IMG/VR virus record: IMGVR_UViG_3300009499_000123
Span: 1 to 59,656 of that record
DNA from: a virus
Direction: 5' to 3' (one strand)
DNA: 59,656 nt
Below, in pieces: positions 34,196 to 42,535 of the stretch (the stretch's first letter is position 1; every line of letters starts with the position of its first letter). The notes under the pieces are model-generated. The model saw only the letters and a list, made by a program, of their open reading frames with translations. It did no database searches and was not told the origin of the DNA. The translations under genes and the position numbers were made by a program.

Positions 34196-35491
34196 ATGGC
34201 GAGCACTGATCCAGGCTATCCGGCGGGCCTGCCGGAGAATCAGGTGCGCCTCGTGGTGGGCGGCCAGGAATTCGGCGGCTGGAAGAAGATCCGCATCGAG
34301 GCCGGGATCGAGCGGCAGGCGCGCAGCTTCGAGCTGGAAGTCACCGACCGCTGGCCCGGACCGACCTCGGCCGCCACCGCAGACACCGCACCACCGGTCT
34401 GGCGCCGTATCCGGCCATTCGATGCCTGTCAGGTGCTGATCGGCAACGACCTGGTGCTGACCGGCTATGTCGATGCCACCCCGATCCAGTATGACGGCAA
34501 GCGCGTCAGCGTCACCGTCAAGGGCCGCAGCCGCACCTGCGATCTGGTCGACTGCTGCCCGCCCGATTCCGGGCGGGCAGCACCGGCGGGCAACGGCCTG
34601 TGGGCGGACGTCAAAGGCAAGGACGGCAAGACCGGCACGGTCGTCAAGCCGGCGGCGGCCAACACCAACGTCTGGCGCAACGCCAAGCTGGAGACCATTG
34701 CCGCCGCGCTGGCCGCGCCCTATGGCGTGCGCGTGCTGACCGAGATCGACAGCGGTGCGCCGATCACCGAGCACCACGTCCAGGTCGGGGAAACCGTGTT
34801 CGAGAGCATCGACCGGCTGATGCGCCTGCGCCATGTGCTGTCCACCGACAACGCCCGGGGCGACCTGGTGTTCATCGATGTCGGCAGCGCCGGCAATGCC
34901 ACCACCACGCTCGAGTTGGGCCAGAACATCCGGGAGGGGAGTTGCGAACTCGACTTCAAGGCGGTGATGTCCAGCTACGTCGTGAAGGGCCAGCGTGCGG
35001 GCAATGACGGCGACTTCGGCGTCATTGCCAACGAGGTCGAAGGCGACGATGACGGCGAGGCCGAGTTCGAAGGCGGGATCTCCGACGCCGGCACGCCGGT
35101 GACGGCGAGTCTGACGGATGCGCGTTCCAAGCGCTTTCGGGTGCTGGTGCTCAAGCAAGCCGGCCATGCCGACGCCGGCACCTGCCAGGACCGGGCGCTG
35201 TACGAGCGCGCGCACCGGGCCGCCAAGGCGCTCGAAGCCACCTATACGGTCGCTGGCTGGCGCCAGGGTGACGGACAGCTGTGGGTGCCGAACCTGCTGG
35301 TACGCGTCCGGGACGACTTGATCGGCTTCGACCAGACCATGGTCATCGCCGAAGCGCATTACCTGCTCGACGACAACGGACTGCGCACGCAATTGCGTGT
35401 CGGGCCGCCCGATGGTTACCGCTCCAAGGCGGCCAAGCCGCGCAAGGGCATCAAGCGCGGCGGCGCCGACACCTGGGGAGATGTGGAATGA
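34196..35491 (+). CDS. Baseplate hub protein (Mu gpP/gp44-like)
   Basis: 431-aa protein; 'ENQVRLVVGGQEFGGWKKIR' then 'SFELEVTDRW' is the typical gpP opening. The hub connects the tube to the spike. The ATG lies one base after the upstream stop codon. Confidence 0.9.
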   Translation: MASTDPGYPAGLPENQVRLVVGGQEFGGWKKIRIEAGIERQARSFELEVTDRWPGPTSAATADTAPPVWRRIRPFDACQVLIGNDLVLTGYVDATPIQYDGKRVSVTVKGRSRTCDLVDCCPPDSGRAAPAGNGLWADVKGKDGKTGTVVKPAAANTNVWRNAKLETIAAALAAPYGVRVLTEIDSGAPITEHHVQVGETVFESIDRLMRLRHVLSTDNARGDLVFIDVGSAGNATTTLELGQNIREGSCELDFKAVMSSYVVKGQRAGNDGDFGVIANEVEGDDDGEAEFEGGISDAGTPVTASLTDARSKRFRVLVLKQAGHADAGTCQDRALYERAHRAAKALEATYTVAGWRQGDGQLWVPNLLVRVRDDLIGFDQTMVIAEAHYLLDDNGLRTQLRVGPPDGYRSKAAKPRKGIKRGGADTWGDVE

Positions 35492-35501
35492 GGTTCAATC
35501 C

Positions 35502-36140
35502 ATGACGGATTTCGCGCGCCTGGTCGCGCCCTATGCGCGCCGCCTGTCCAACATGGTCGCGCGTGGCAGCGTGTCCCTGGTCAACGCGGCGACCAAGATG
35601 CAGAGCCTGCAACTGCGCCTGTTGGCCGGCGAGTCCAAGGATGACGTCGAGCATTTCGAGCCGTATGGCTTGACCAGCCATCCCCAGCCCGGCGCCGAAT
35701 GCGTCGCGCTTTTTCTCGATGGCGACCGCTCGCATGGCGTCGTCGTGTGCGTGGCCGATCGTCGCTATCGGGTCAAGGGCCTGGCGAGCGGCGAAGTCAT
35801 CTTGCATGACGACCAGGGGCAGTCCGTCTATCTCATGCGCGGCGGCATCAAGCTGACTGACAAGGCGGGATCGACCGTTGTGATGCAAGGTGACGGCAGC
35901 GGATCGATGACGTTCGCGGCCGGCCTCACGATCAACGCGAACAGCAAGATCGTCGGCACGCTGGAAGTGACCCAGAACATCACGAGCGACGCCAGCATCA
36001 CGGCGGCACAGGACGTCGGTGACCAGGGTGGTGTCAAGACGATGGCCGGCATGCGGGAGATCTACAACGGCCACACGCATGCCGGCACCGACAGCCACGG
36101 CGACGGCTTCACCACCAACCCGCCGAACCAGCAGGAATAA
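35502..36140 (+). CDS. Baseplate assembly protein V / spike (Mu gp45-like)
   Basis: 212-aa protein from ATG 35502. An OB domain ('MQSLQLRLLAGESKDDVEHF', 'GAECVALFLDGDRSHGVVV') is followed by a beta-helical spike and a C-terminal 'GHTHAGTD' histidine-rich tip that could bind iron, as in Mu gp45. It pierces the outer membrane. Confidence 0.9.
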   Translation: MTDFARLVAPYARRLSNMVARGSVSLVNAATKMQSLQLRLLAGESKDDVEHFEPYGLTSHPQPGAECVALFLDGDRSHGVVVCVADRRYRVKGLASGEVILHDDQGQSVYLMRGGIKLTDKAGSTVVMQGDGSGSMTFAAGLTINANSKIVGTLEVTQNITSDASITAAQDVGDQGGVKTMAGMREIYNGHTHAGTDSHGDGFTTNPPNQQE

Positions 36141-36143
36141 GCC

Positions 36144-36611
36144 ATGCGCGACACCATGCCGCTGACCGTCACCTTCGACGGCCAGACGACCCCGCTCGGC
36201 CTGCTCCAGGACATCGACAACGACAAGGCCCATCCGCTGGTGCGGGCCGTGCTCATCAGTCTCTTCACCTGGCGCCGCGCCAATGCCGACGACACCTTGC
36301 CCGACCCGAAGGGGTTTCGCATGGGCTGGTGGGGCGACTCCTACCCGGCGGTGGCCAACGACCGCATCGGCTCACGCCTGTGGCTGCTGGCGCGCGCGAA
36401 GCTCACGCTGACCACGGTGCAACGAGCCCAGGACTATGCCGAAGAGGCCCTGCAGTGGCTGATCGACGATGGCGTCGCCGCCCGCATCGCCGTGCGTGCG
36501 GAGCGCCAGGGCCTGTCGACGCTGGCCCTGCAATGCACGCTGTTCGCGGCCGATGGCACGGCGAACGCGGTGCTCAGGTTCGACAACCTCTGGAGTCTCT
36601 TGAATGTTTAA
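36144..36611 (+). CDS. Baseplate protein (Mu gp46-like)
   Basis: 155-aa wedge protein of the GP46 family; 'RMGWWGDSYPAVANDRIGSR' is the diagnostic phrase. Overlaps the next gene by 8 nt. Confidence 0.9.
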   Translation: MRDTMPLTVTFDGQTTPLGLLQDIDNDKAHPLVRAVLISLFTWRRANADDTLPDPKGFRMGWWGDSYPAVANDRIGSRLWLLARAKLTLTTVQRAQDYAEEALQWLIDDGVAARIAVRAERQGLSTLALQCTLFAADGTANAVLRFDNLWSLLNV

Positions 36612-37665
36612 CCGTCCGTCCCTCGCGGACCTGATCAATCGCACGACGAACGACGTGTTTCAACGGCTGCAGCAAGACAACGTGCTGCGCCGCGCCGACG
36701 CCCAGGTCTATGCCCGCGTGCTCGCCGGCGTGGCCCATGGCCTGTACGGTTTCATTGAATGGATCAGCCGCCAGATCATCATCGACACCGCCGAAGCCGA
36801 GTTCCTGGAGCGCTGGGCCTCCATCTGGGGCGTGCAGCGTCTCGCGGCAACACCCGCCACCGGCACCATCACCTTCACGGTGGCGCCGGGGGCAGCGGAC
36901 ATCCCGGCCGGTACGCTGGTGCAGACGCTCGATGGCACGCAATTCCAGACGACAGCGGACATCACGGTCAGCGGACTCCAGGCCACGACCACCGTCACGG
37001 CGGTCGCACCGTCTGCCGCCAGCAACGGCTACGCCGGGCAGACGGCCAATCTGGTCACGCCGGTGCTGGGCGTGCAGACCGCTGCCGTGCTCGGGCTGCT
37101 TGCCGGTGGCGGCGACCTCGAGTCCGACGACAGTCTGCGCGAGCGGCTGCTCAACCGCATCCAGCAACCGCCGCAAGGCGGGGACGCCAACGACTACGTG
37201 CAATGGACCCTGGCAACGCCCGGCGGCGGCGCCACCCGTGCTTGGGTCGTGGCCGAGCAATTCGGGCAAGGCACGGTGGGCGTCGCCTTCGTCTGCGACG
37301 GCAACGGCGCGGGCGCGGCGATCCTTCCCTCGGCCGCGCAGATCGCGGCCGTCGCCGCCTTCATCGACACGGTCCGCCCGGTCACCGCGCATGTGACGGT
37401 CTATGCGCCGGTCGCCGTGCCGATCGATTTCGCGATCGAAGGATTGAGCCCGGACACGCTGGCCGTTCAACAGGCCATCACGGCCGAACTCGCCGATCTG
37501 CTGGCGCGTGAGGGGCAGCCCGGCGGCACGATCCTGCTGTCGCACATGCGCTCGGCGATTTCCTCTGCGGCCCAGGAATGGGACTACGTGCTGGTTACTC
37601 CGGCCGCCAACGTCGTGTTGTCGCCCGGCCAAATCCCGGTCATGGGGAGGGTGGTATGGCAGTGA
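36604..37665 (+). CDS. Baseplate J protein (Mu gp47-like)
   Basis: 353-aa baseplate wedge protein; 'ERWASIWGVQRLAATPATGT', 'LESDDSLRERLLNRIQQPPQ' and 'GGDANDYVQWTLATPGG' are typical of the Baseplate_J family. Complete. Confidence 0.92.
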   Translation: MFNRPSLADLINRTTNDVFQRLQQDNVLRRADAQVYARVLAGVAHGLYGFIEWISRQIIIDTAEAEFLERWASIWGVQRLAATPATGTITFTVAPGAADIPAGTLVQTLDGTQFQTTADITVSGLQATTTVTAVAPSAASNGYAGQTANLVTPVLGVQTAAVLGLLAGGGDLESDDSLRERLLNRIQQPPQGGDANDYVQWTLATPGGGATRAWVVAEQFGQGTVGVAFVCDGNGAGAAILPSAAQIAAVAAFIDTVRPVTAHVTVYAPVAVPIDFAIEGLSPDTLAVQQAITAELADLLAREGQPGGTILLSHMRSAISSAAQEWDYVLVTPAANVVLSPGQIPVMGRVVWQ

Positions 37666-38279
37666 CGCAGCAGGTCAGCCAGCCACTGGCCGCCGCCGAC
37701 TACCTGGCGTCGCTGCAAAAGCTCCTGCCCTATGGCCCGGCGTGGACCGATGACGCCGACGCGGCCATCACCCGGCTGCTGACGGGCCTCGCGCAGGAAC
37801 TGGCACGGATCGATGCCAGAAGCTGGCAACTCATCGACGAGGCCGATCCGCGCACCACCAACGAATTGTTTCCCGATTGGCAGCGGGTGGCGGGCTTGCC
37901 CGATCCGTGCGTGGTAGCGCTCGGCAGTCAGCAGACGTTTGCGCAGCGACGGGCCACGCTGGTGTCCCGGCTGATCCAGGTCGGCGGCCAGTCTCGCGGT
38001 TACTTCATCGCCGTGGCGCGGGCATTGGGCTTCGCCATCTCGATCACTGAAGGCTGGCAGGAAATCGACACCGTCATTTCGCCGGTCAACAACCCGCTGG
38101 CCAATAGCAACTGGATTTACACCTGGACGATTCACGTGCCCCTCGGGGACACGCGCAGCACGCTCACCGTCAACGGCCGCGTCTCCGATCCGCTCGCGGC
38201 CTGGGGCAACACCTTGCTCGAGTGCGTGATGCGGCGGCTCAAGCCCGCCCACACCACGCTGCTCTTCAGCTACACGTAG
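37656..38279 (+). CDS. Baseplate protein (Mu gp48 / YmfQ-like)
   Basis: 207-aa protein from ATG 37656; 'YLASLQKLLPYGPAW' and 'DPRTTNELFPDWQRVAGLPD' match the YmfQ/gp48 family that links the wedge to the tail fibre. Overlaps the gp47 gene by 10 nt. Confidence 0.9.
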   Translation: MAVTQQVSQPLAAADYLASLQKLLPYGPAWTDDADAAITRLLTGLAQELARIDARSWQLIDEADPRTTNELFPDWQRVAGLPDPCVVALGSQQTFAQRRATLVSRLIQVGGQSRGYFIAVARALGFAISITEGWQEIDTVISPVNNPLANSNWIYTWTIHVPLGDTRSTLTVNGRVSDPLAAWGNTLLECVMRRLKPAHTTLLFSYT

Positions 38280-38287
38280 GAGATCAC

Positions 38288-38782
38288 ATGGACAACCGCG
38301 TCTGGGAGGCCAACGCCGCCCAAACACCACCTGCCGTGCCGGCCAATCCGTCGATCGGCTACCCGACCGACGGGAATCCGGCCACCAATACGCCGGCCAC
38401 CACGCCGGGGGATTACTGGTTCTATCAGGTCAGCGAGGAGATCCGCAATGTCATCCTGGCCGCTGGGCTCGCACCCGACCGCAACGCGCTCAACCAGCTC
38501 AGGCAGGCGATCGAGGTCCTGATCAATGCAGCGGTCGCCGCCGCGCTGGCGAACTACCGACCACCGGCGCCAGCTCCCACGCCCACACCGACCCCCGCAC
38601 CGACCCCGACGCCGACGCCGACGCCGACACCAACACCAACACCAACACCGACACCGACACCAACGCCTACGCCTACGCCAACTCCACCACCGCCGCCTCC
38701 ACCACCTCCACCACCTCCACCACCGCCGCCGCCACCGCCACCGCCACCGCCACCACCCCCACCGCCACCGCCGGGCGGCTGA
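38288..38782 (+). CDS. Tail-fibre-like protein ending in Pro-Thr repeats and polyproline
   Basis: 164-aa protein. Residues 1-90 ('MDNRVWEANAAQTPPAVPAN', 'GDYWFYQVSEEIRNVILAAG') resemble the baseplate-attachment N-terminus of Mu-like tail fibres. Instead of a receptor-binding domain there are about 35 residues of Pro-Thr repeats, then about 30 consecutive prolines and Gly-Gly. The same locus encodes a prolyl 4-hydroxylase (41522-42193), so this tract is a candidate substrate. The tract DNA is a slippage-prone repeat, so its length may vary. A truncated fibre is the alternative. Confidence 0.75.
   Translation: MDNRVWEANAAQTPPAVPANPSIGYPTDGNPATNTPATTPGDYWFYQVSEEIRNVILAAGLAPDRNALNQLRQAIEVLINAAVAAALANYRPPAPAPTPTPTPAPTPTPTPTPTPTPTPTPTPTPTPTPTPTPPPPPPPPPPPPPPPPPPPPPPPPPPPPPPGG
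38575..38772 (+). repeat. Pro-Thr / polyproline coding repeat
   Basis: About 200 bases of imperfect CCGACA/CCGACG and CCACCG/CCTCCA hexamer repeats on the plus strand. They encode Pro-Thr and polyproline and give long Gly/Val frames on the other strand that are artefacts. Confidence 0.85.
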
Positions 38783-38797
38783 TCCAGGGAGATGCCC

Positions 38798-39397
38798 ATG
38801 TACCTGCAAATGGCCGGTCTGCAATTCATGCCGACCGGCGTGATCCTTTACGTCATCAACTACGTCGACCTCGATCGGCAGCACCTCGCCCGCGAGATCG
38901 ACGAGCGTTACGAGCCCTTCCACCACTGGGGCGAAGTGCCGGACGACTTCAGCTACCGCAAACCGTATCGCTACCGGTTGCGCGGCGGGGTGGTGGAAGC
39001 CTCGCCACCCGACGACCAGGACTACCGTTTCCACTACCGCCGGCTGCTGCTGATGGACAAGGTGCATGCGGCGTTGCGGGCGCAACGGACCTCATTCGGC
39101 TCGCGGTCCTTGCCGCTGCAGGAACGGCTGCTTGATCTCGCCCATGCCGAGTGCCAGGCGCTGAACGATCAGGGCGGCCAGAACGGTGAGGCGTTGCCGC
39201 TGCTGGAGGCGATGGCCACGGCCTGGAACACCACTCTGGCCACGGCGGCGGAGCGGGTGGGGATGGAGTACGCCGACCGGCAAGACGCGCTGATCCAGTC
39301 CGAGGTCCGCCGCTTACAGGCCCTGGCGGCCGTTTGTGCCGCGCGCGATCACCAGGACCTGGACGCGCTGTTCGTGAGGTACGGCTGCCATGACTGA
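38798..39397 (+). CDS. Unknown protein in the tail-modification module
   Basis: 199-aa protein; ATG 38798 has the AGGGAG ribosome site at 6 nt, whereas ATG 38792 directly abuts it. It begins 'MYLQMAGLQFMPTGVILYVI' and is rich in Arg and Tyr ('PDDFSYRKPYRYRLRGG'). No family recognised. It sits between the Pro-rich fibre gene and the PP-loop gene and overlaps the latter by 8 nt, so it is probably part of the same functional unit. Confidence 0.62.
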   Translation: MYLQMAGLQFMPTGVILYVINYVDLDRQHLAREIDERYEPFHHWGEVPDDFSYRKPYRYRLRGGVVEASPPDDQDYRFHYRRLLLMDKVHAALRAQRTSFGSRSLPLQERLLDLAHAECQALNDQGGQNGEALPLLEAMATAWNTTLATAAERVGMEYADRQDALIQSEVRRLQALAAVCAARDHQDLDALFVRYGCHD

Positions 39398-40406
39398 ATT
39401 GCTAGTCGCCCGCAATCTGGTGCGGGGCAATCCGTTCGCGAGCGGTCTGCGCCAGGTGATCGGGGGCGTCGTCACGACCTCGCGTCTGGCGTGCAAGCCC
39501 GATCTGTTGCGCTTTGGCGCGTGCTGCCCGATGCCCGATGCGACGACGGGGCCGCAGATGTCTTTCGCGGACTGCTGTGATGCCCGCGCGCGCGAATTGC
39601 TCGACGCGCATGCGCGGCTGCACGTCATGTGGTCGGGCGGTATCGATTCGACCGTGACGCTGGTCGCCTTGCTCAAGGCTTTGCCCGCCAACGAACACGA
39701 CCGGCTGACCGTGTACCTGTCGAGCCACAGCATCGCCGAGAATCCCGGGTTCTACCAGGCCCACATCGCCGGCCGGCTGCCCGTCCAACGGACTGTGGGC
39801 AAGGCAGGGTTGTACGACGAGGTGGTGGTCACCGGCGAGCTGGGTGACCAGTTGTTCGGTTCCGACCTGATGCTGGAGGCCACGCGGCGATTGGGCTTCG
39901 AGAGCTTGGCGCAGCCGCATGCCATGATCCTGCCCCGCCTGTTTGGCAGCATCGCCGGGGATGCCGAGGCAGGCGCCGCGATCTATCGGCGTTATGCGCC
40001 GATCGCCGACGAGGCTCCGTACCCTCTGGTCAGCGCCCAGGACTTCTTGTGGTGGTGGAACTTCTCCCAGAAATGGCAGCACGTGAAGTACCGGCATCTG
40101 CTCTATGAGCCACCGGGCTCGGACTATCGCGCGTTGCTCGGCAAGGTCCGGCATTTCTTCGATACGGAGACGTTCCAGCGCTGGAGCCTCACGCATCCCG
40201 CCGACAAACTGGGCGCCGGCATCGACACCTACAAGATGCCGGCCAAGCGCTACATCGTCGAGTTCACCGGCGATCAGAGCTACCTGACCAAGATGAAGAT
40301 CGGCTCGCTGTGCAAGGTCTTCAAGTATCCGCCGGTGGCCGCCATCACCACCGAGGGCGCGCCGGTCGATCAGGTCGGCTTGCAGGCGTTCGTCCTTTCT
40401 GACTGA
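39390..40406 (+). CDS. PP-loop ATP pyrophosphatase, asparagine-synthase-like
   Basis: 338-aa protein with a PP-loop 'VMWSGGIDSTVTLVALLKAL' (about residues 75-95) and 'VVVTGELGDQLFGSD', the second ATP-site motif of asparagine-synthetase C-terminal domains ('GExxDELFxG' type). The N-terminal glutaminase domain of AsnB is absent; residues 1-70 are unrelated. Enzymes of this fold adenylate a carboxylate before amide or ring formation (AsnB, beta-lactam synthetase, lasso-peptide cyclase). In a phage tail operon it probably modifies a protein, perhaps the adjacent fibre or the 108-aa protein. Substrate unknown. Confidence 0.78.
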   Translation: MTELLVARNLVRGNPFASGLRQVIGGVVTTSRLACKPDLLRFGACCPMPDATTGPQMSFADCCDARARELLDAHARLHVMWSGGIDSTVTLVALLKALPANEHDRLTVYLSSHSIAENPGFYQAHIAGRLPVQRTVGKAGLYDEVVVTGELGDQLFGSDLMLEATRRLGFESLAQPHAMILPRLFGSIAGDAEAGAAIYRRYAPIADEAPYPLVSAQDFLWWWNFSQKWQHVKYRHLLYEPPGSDYRALLGKVRHFFDTETFQRWSLTHPADKLGAGIDTYKMPAKRYIVEFTGDQSYLTKMKIGSLCKVFKYPPVAAITTEGAPVDQVGLQAFVLSD

Positions 40407-40489
40407 ACGCCTCACTCCGTTCGTTTTCGATTCGCGGCCCGCGCCGCTCCCCCATTTGTTCAACCCATCCTTCCGAAGGAGGAATAGCC

Positions 40490-40816
40490 ATGCCTTTCAC
40501 CGTCACCAAAACCACCACGCGCCCAGCCAATGACGTGCCCGTCTTCAAGGACAGCGCCAATCTCGATCCCGAGGTTGCGACCGCGATCGCCAACGTCGGC
40601 CATGCCGTGCGCACGCATCCGGCCGTGCAGTCCCGCTCGGTCGAGATGTCGGCCGACGGGCTGACCAAGACCACGACCACCGTCTGGGAGAGCCAGGAGG
40701 CTTATGACAGCTTTCAGGCCGCCAACAGCGGTGACCTGGGCAAGGTCTCCAGCGCGGCCAGCGCCTACAACAAGTCCAACGGCATCGTCGTCAACACCAC
40801 CAAGACGGGGGCCTGA
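40490..40816 (+). CDS. Small protein in the tail-modification module
   Basis: 108-aa protein with a strong AAGGAGGAAT ribosome site. It is Thr/Ser/Asn-rich, with 'HPAVQSRSVEMSADG' and 'TTTTVWESQEAYDSFQAANS', a pattern slightly reminiscent of ABM-type ferredoxin-like folds. It could be a minor virion protein, a partner of the enzymes on either side, or their substrate. Not assigned. Confidence 0.6.
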   Translation: MPFTVTKTTTRPANDVPVFKDSANLDPEVATAIANVGHAVRTHPAVQSRSVEMSADGLTKTTTTVWESQEAYDSFQAANSGDLGKVSSAASAYNKSNGIVVNTTKTGA

Positions 40817-40818
40817 TC

Positions 40819-41529
40819 ATGAAAACCGGCACCTATATCGACGCCCGGCACAGCATGTACCCGTGCCAGTCCTGGCTGCTGTCCAAGCCCGTCAAGGACC
40901 ACATCACCGTTCCGCCGTATTGCACACTGTACGGCTTTGTGGTTTCCGGCCACGCAGACCGGGCTGCCTCGATCATCGAGGGCGCGGCCGGAGCGGATGG
41001 TCCGAGGGTTCTGCGCCAAGCCGGACAGGGGCAGTATTTCTGCCACGCCACCGGCAGCGAAACGGCCACGCTGGTTCTCGATGACGAGGGCGACGTCCAG
41101 GTCTTTGCCGTGATCCGGCATGGTTTCCGTGGGCAGGGACTCGTCGGCGGGCCGATCGAGGCCTCGGGGCGGCTTTGCTACATCGACAACTGCTCGGACT
41201 CCCTGCTGGTCTACCCGCCGCGCAAGGGCGACCCGAGCCTGAATCACCTATCGTTCCCGGCCGGCGTGCGCCAGTCGTTTCACATCCATCCCTCGATTCG
41301 CCTGGGCGTGGTCGCCAACGGGTCCGGCTTTGCCTGCTTCGCGGACCGTGAGATGCCGCTGACGGCCGGCACCTTGTTCTGCATCGAGGAGCGCGAGCTG
41401 CATCGCTTCCGCACGGAAGATCAGCGGCTCGATGTCATCGCGTTCCACCCGGACGGCGATTGGGGGCCGACCGATCAGGATCACCCGATGCTCAACCGCA
41501 CGTATCTGTCGGCGGCGCGTCATGAATGA
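40819..41529 (+). CDS. Cupin-domain protein
   Basis: 236-aa protein. The C-terminal 80 residues carry the cupin metal site: 'SFHIHPSIRLGVVANGSGFA' (H-x-H) and 'FCIEERELHRFRTEDQRLDV' (distal His). The N-terminal half is beta-rich and may be a second barrel. It lies 2 nt after the 108-aa gene and overlaps the hydroxylase by 8 nt. It could be a metal-dependent oxygenase/isomerase or a binding protein in the same pathway. Confidence 0.75.
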   Translation: MKTGTYIDARHSMYPCQSWLLSKPVKDHITVPPYCTLYGFVVSGHADRAASIIEGAAGADGPRVLRQAGQGQYFCHATGSETATLVLDDEGDVQVFAVIRHGFRGQGLVGGPIEASGRLCYIDNCSDSLLVYPPRKGDPSLNHLSFPAGVRQSFHIHPSIRLGVVANGSGFACFADREMPLTAGTLFCIEERELHRFRTEDQRLDVIAFHPDGDWGPTDQDHPMLNRTYLSAARHE

Positions 41530-42193
41530 TCCGGCCCTCCTACGGATGACATACCCCGATGCGCAGCTGCATGCCGGCGGGCATCGGCACCAGGTGCTGA
41601 CGGCGGTCCGGTCGCCCAATATCGTCGTGCTGGGCGGGTTTCTGGACGAGGACGCCTGCCGCGATCTGATCGATCTGGCCCGCCCGCGCATGAAACGGTC
41701 CTCGGTCGTGCATCACGCCGAGGGGGTGCGCATCGACGAAACGCGCACCAGTTCCGGCTGCCATTTCCGGCGCGGGGAAGTGGCGCTGGTGGCGGGCATC
41801 GAGCAGCGCATCGCCGAACTCACCGACATCCCCCCGGAAAACGGCGAGGGCCTGCAGGTGTTGCATTACCTGCCTGGGCAGCACTACGTCCCGCACTGGG
41901 ATTACTTCCCGCCGGAGAGCCCTTCGTCCGCCGACATCGTCCGGCCGGAATTCGGCGGCCAGCGTGTCGCCACCTTCATCGCCTACCTGAACACCGTTCC
42001 CCTCGGCGGGGAGACGGAATTCCCGCGTGCCAGCGTCAAGGTGGCAGCCGTCCAGGGTAATGCCTGCTTTTTCTCCTACCGCACGGCGGATGGACAGCCC
42101 GATCCACTGACGCTGCACAGCGGCAACGCCGTCATCGACGGCGAGAAGTGGATCGCGGTCAAGTGGCTGCGCGAGGGGCGCTATCCCCAGTAA
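41522..42193 (+). CDS. Prolyl 4-hydroxylase-like 2OG-Fe(II) dioxygenase
   Basis: 223-aa enzyme. The iron ligands are H125 and D127 ('HYVPHWDYF') and H199 ('LTLHSGNAV'); K209 ('DGEKWIAVKWLREG'), ten residues after the distal His, matches the 2-oxoglutarate-binding lysine of prolyl 4-hydroxylases. 'YLNTVPLGGETEFPRASVKV' is the conserved central strand. It probably hydroxylates proline in a protein; the phage's own polyproline/Pro-Thr protein at 38288-38782 is the obvious candidate (inference). All catalytic residues are present. Confidence 0.88.
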   Translation: MNDPALLRMTYPDAQLHAGGHRHQVLTAVRSPNIVVLGGFLDEDACRDLIDLARPRMKRSSVVHHAEGVRIDETRTSSGCHFRRGEVALVAGIEQRIAELTDIPPENGEGLQVLHYLPGQHYVPHWDYFPPESPSSADIVRPEFGGQRVATFIAYLNTVPLGGETEFPRASVKVAAVQGNACFFSYRTADGQPDPLTLHSGNAVIDGEKWIAVKWLREGRYPQ

Positions 42194-42253
42194 GGCCGGC
42201 CGAGCCATGAGTCGGCTCGGCGGCATCCCAAATTTCAACGAAAGGAGTCAGAC

Positions 42254-42535
42254 ATGAGCGATGTCTGTGAATGCGGCCGTCCCATCGGTCCGCAAGTAGA
42301 GCGGCATGCCGGCGGCGTGCTGTCGGACAGCGATCGGCAGGCGCTGGCCGATGCGCTGTGCGAGGCATTCGAAAAATCGGCGCCGGTACTGTCCCAAGCC
42401 CTGTCCGATGCGCTGCAAGCGCAGTTCGAGCGCGTGATCGGGCGTGGTGTCGTGGGCTGGCTCAAACGCATCCTGATCGCCGGCATCTTGATTCTGGCCG
42501 GCTACACCTACACGAAAACCGGAGGTCTGAAATGA
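42254..42535 (+). CDS. Single-TM phage protein, possible holin/lysis component
   Basis: 93-aa protein with AAAGGAG upstream. It has an N-terminal Cys pair ('VCECGRPIG'), an amphipathic middle and one C-terminal transmembrane segment ('WLKRILIAGILILAGYTYT'). It starts the lysis-type gene group and overlaps the DUF5675 gene (ATGA). Role in lysis inferred from place. Confidence 0.62.
   Translation: MSDVCECGRPIGPQVERHAGGVLSDSDRQALADALCEAFEKSAPVLSQALSDALQAQFERVIGRGVVGWLKRILIAGILILAGYTYTKTGGLK

Noticed and set aside
38554-38829. Minus-strand frames with long Gly and Gly-Val runs opposite the polyproline gene
   Set aside because: They are the reverse reading of the Pro/Thr repeat DNA and have no ribosome site or conserved flank.
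39390-40406. Full asparagine synthetase (asnB)
   Set aside because: There is no N-terminal Cys-2 glutaminase domain and the length is about 340 instead of about 550 residues.
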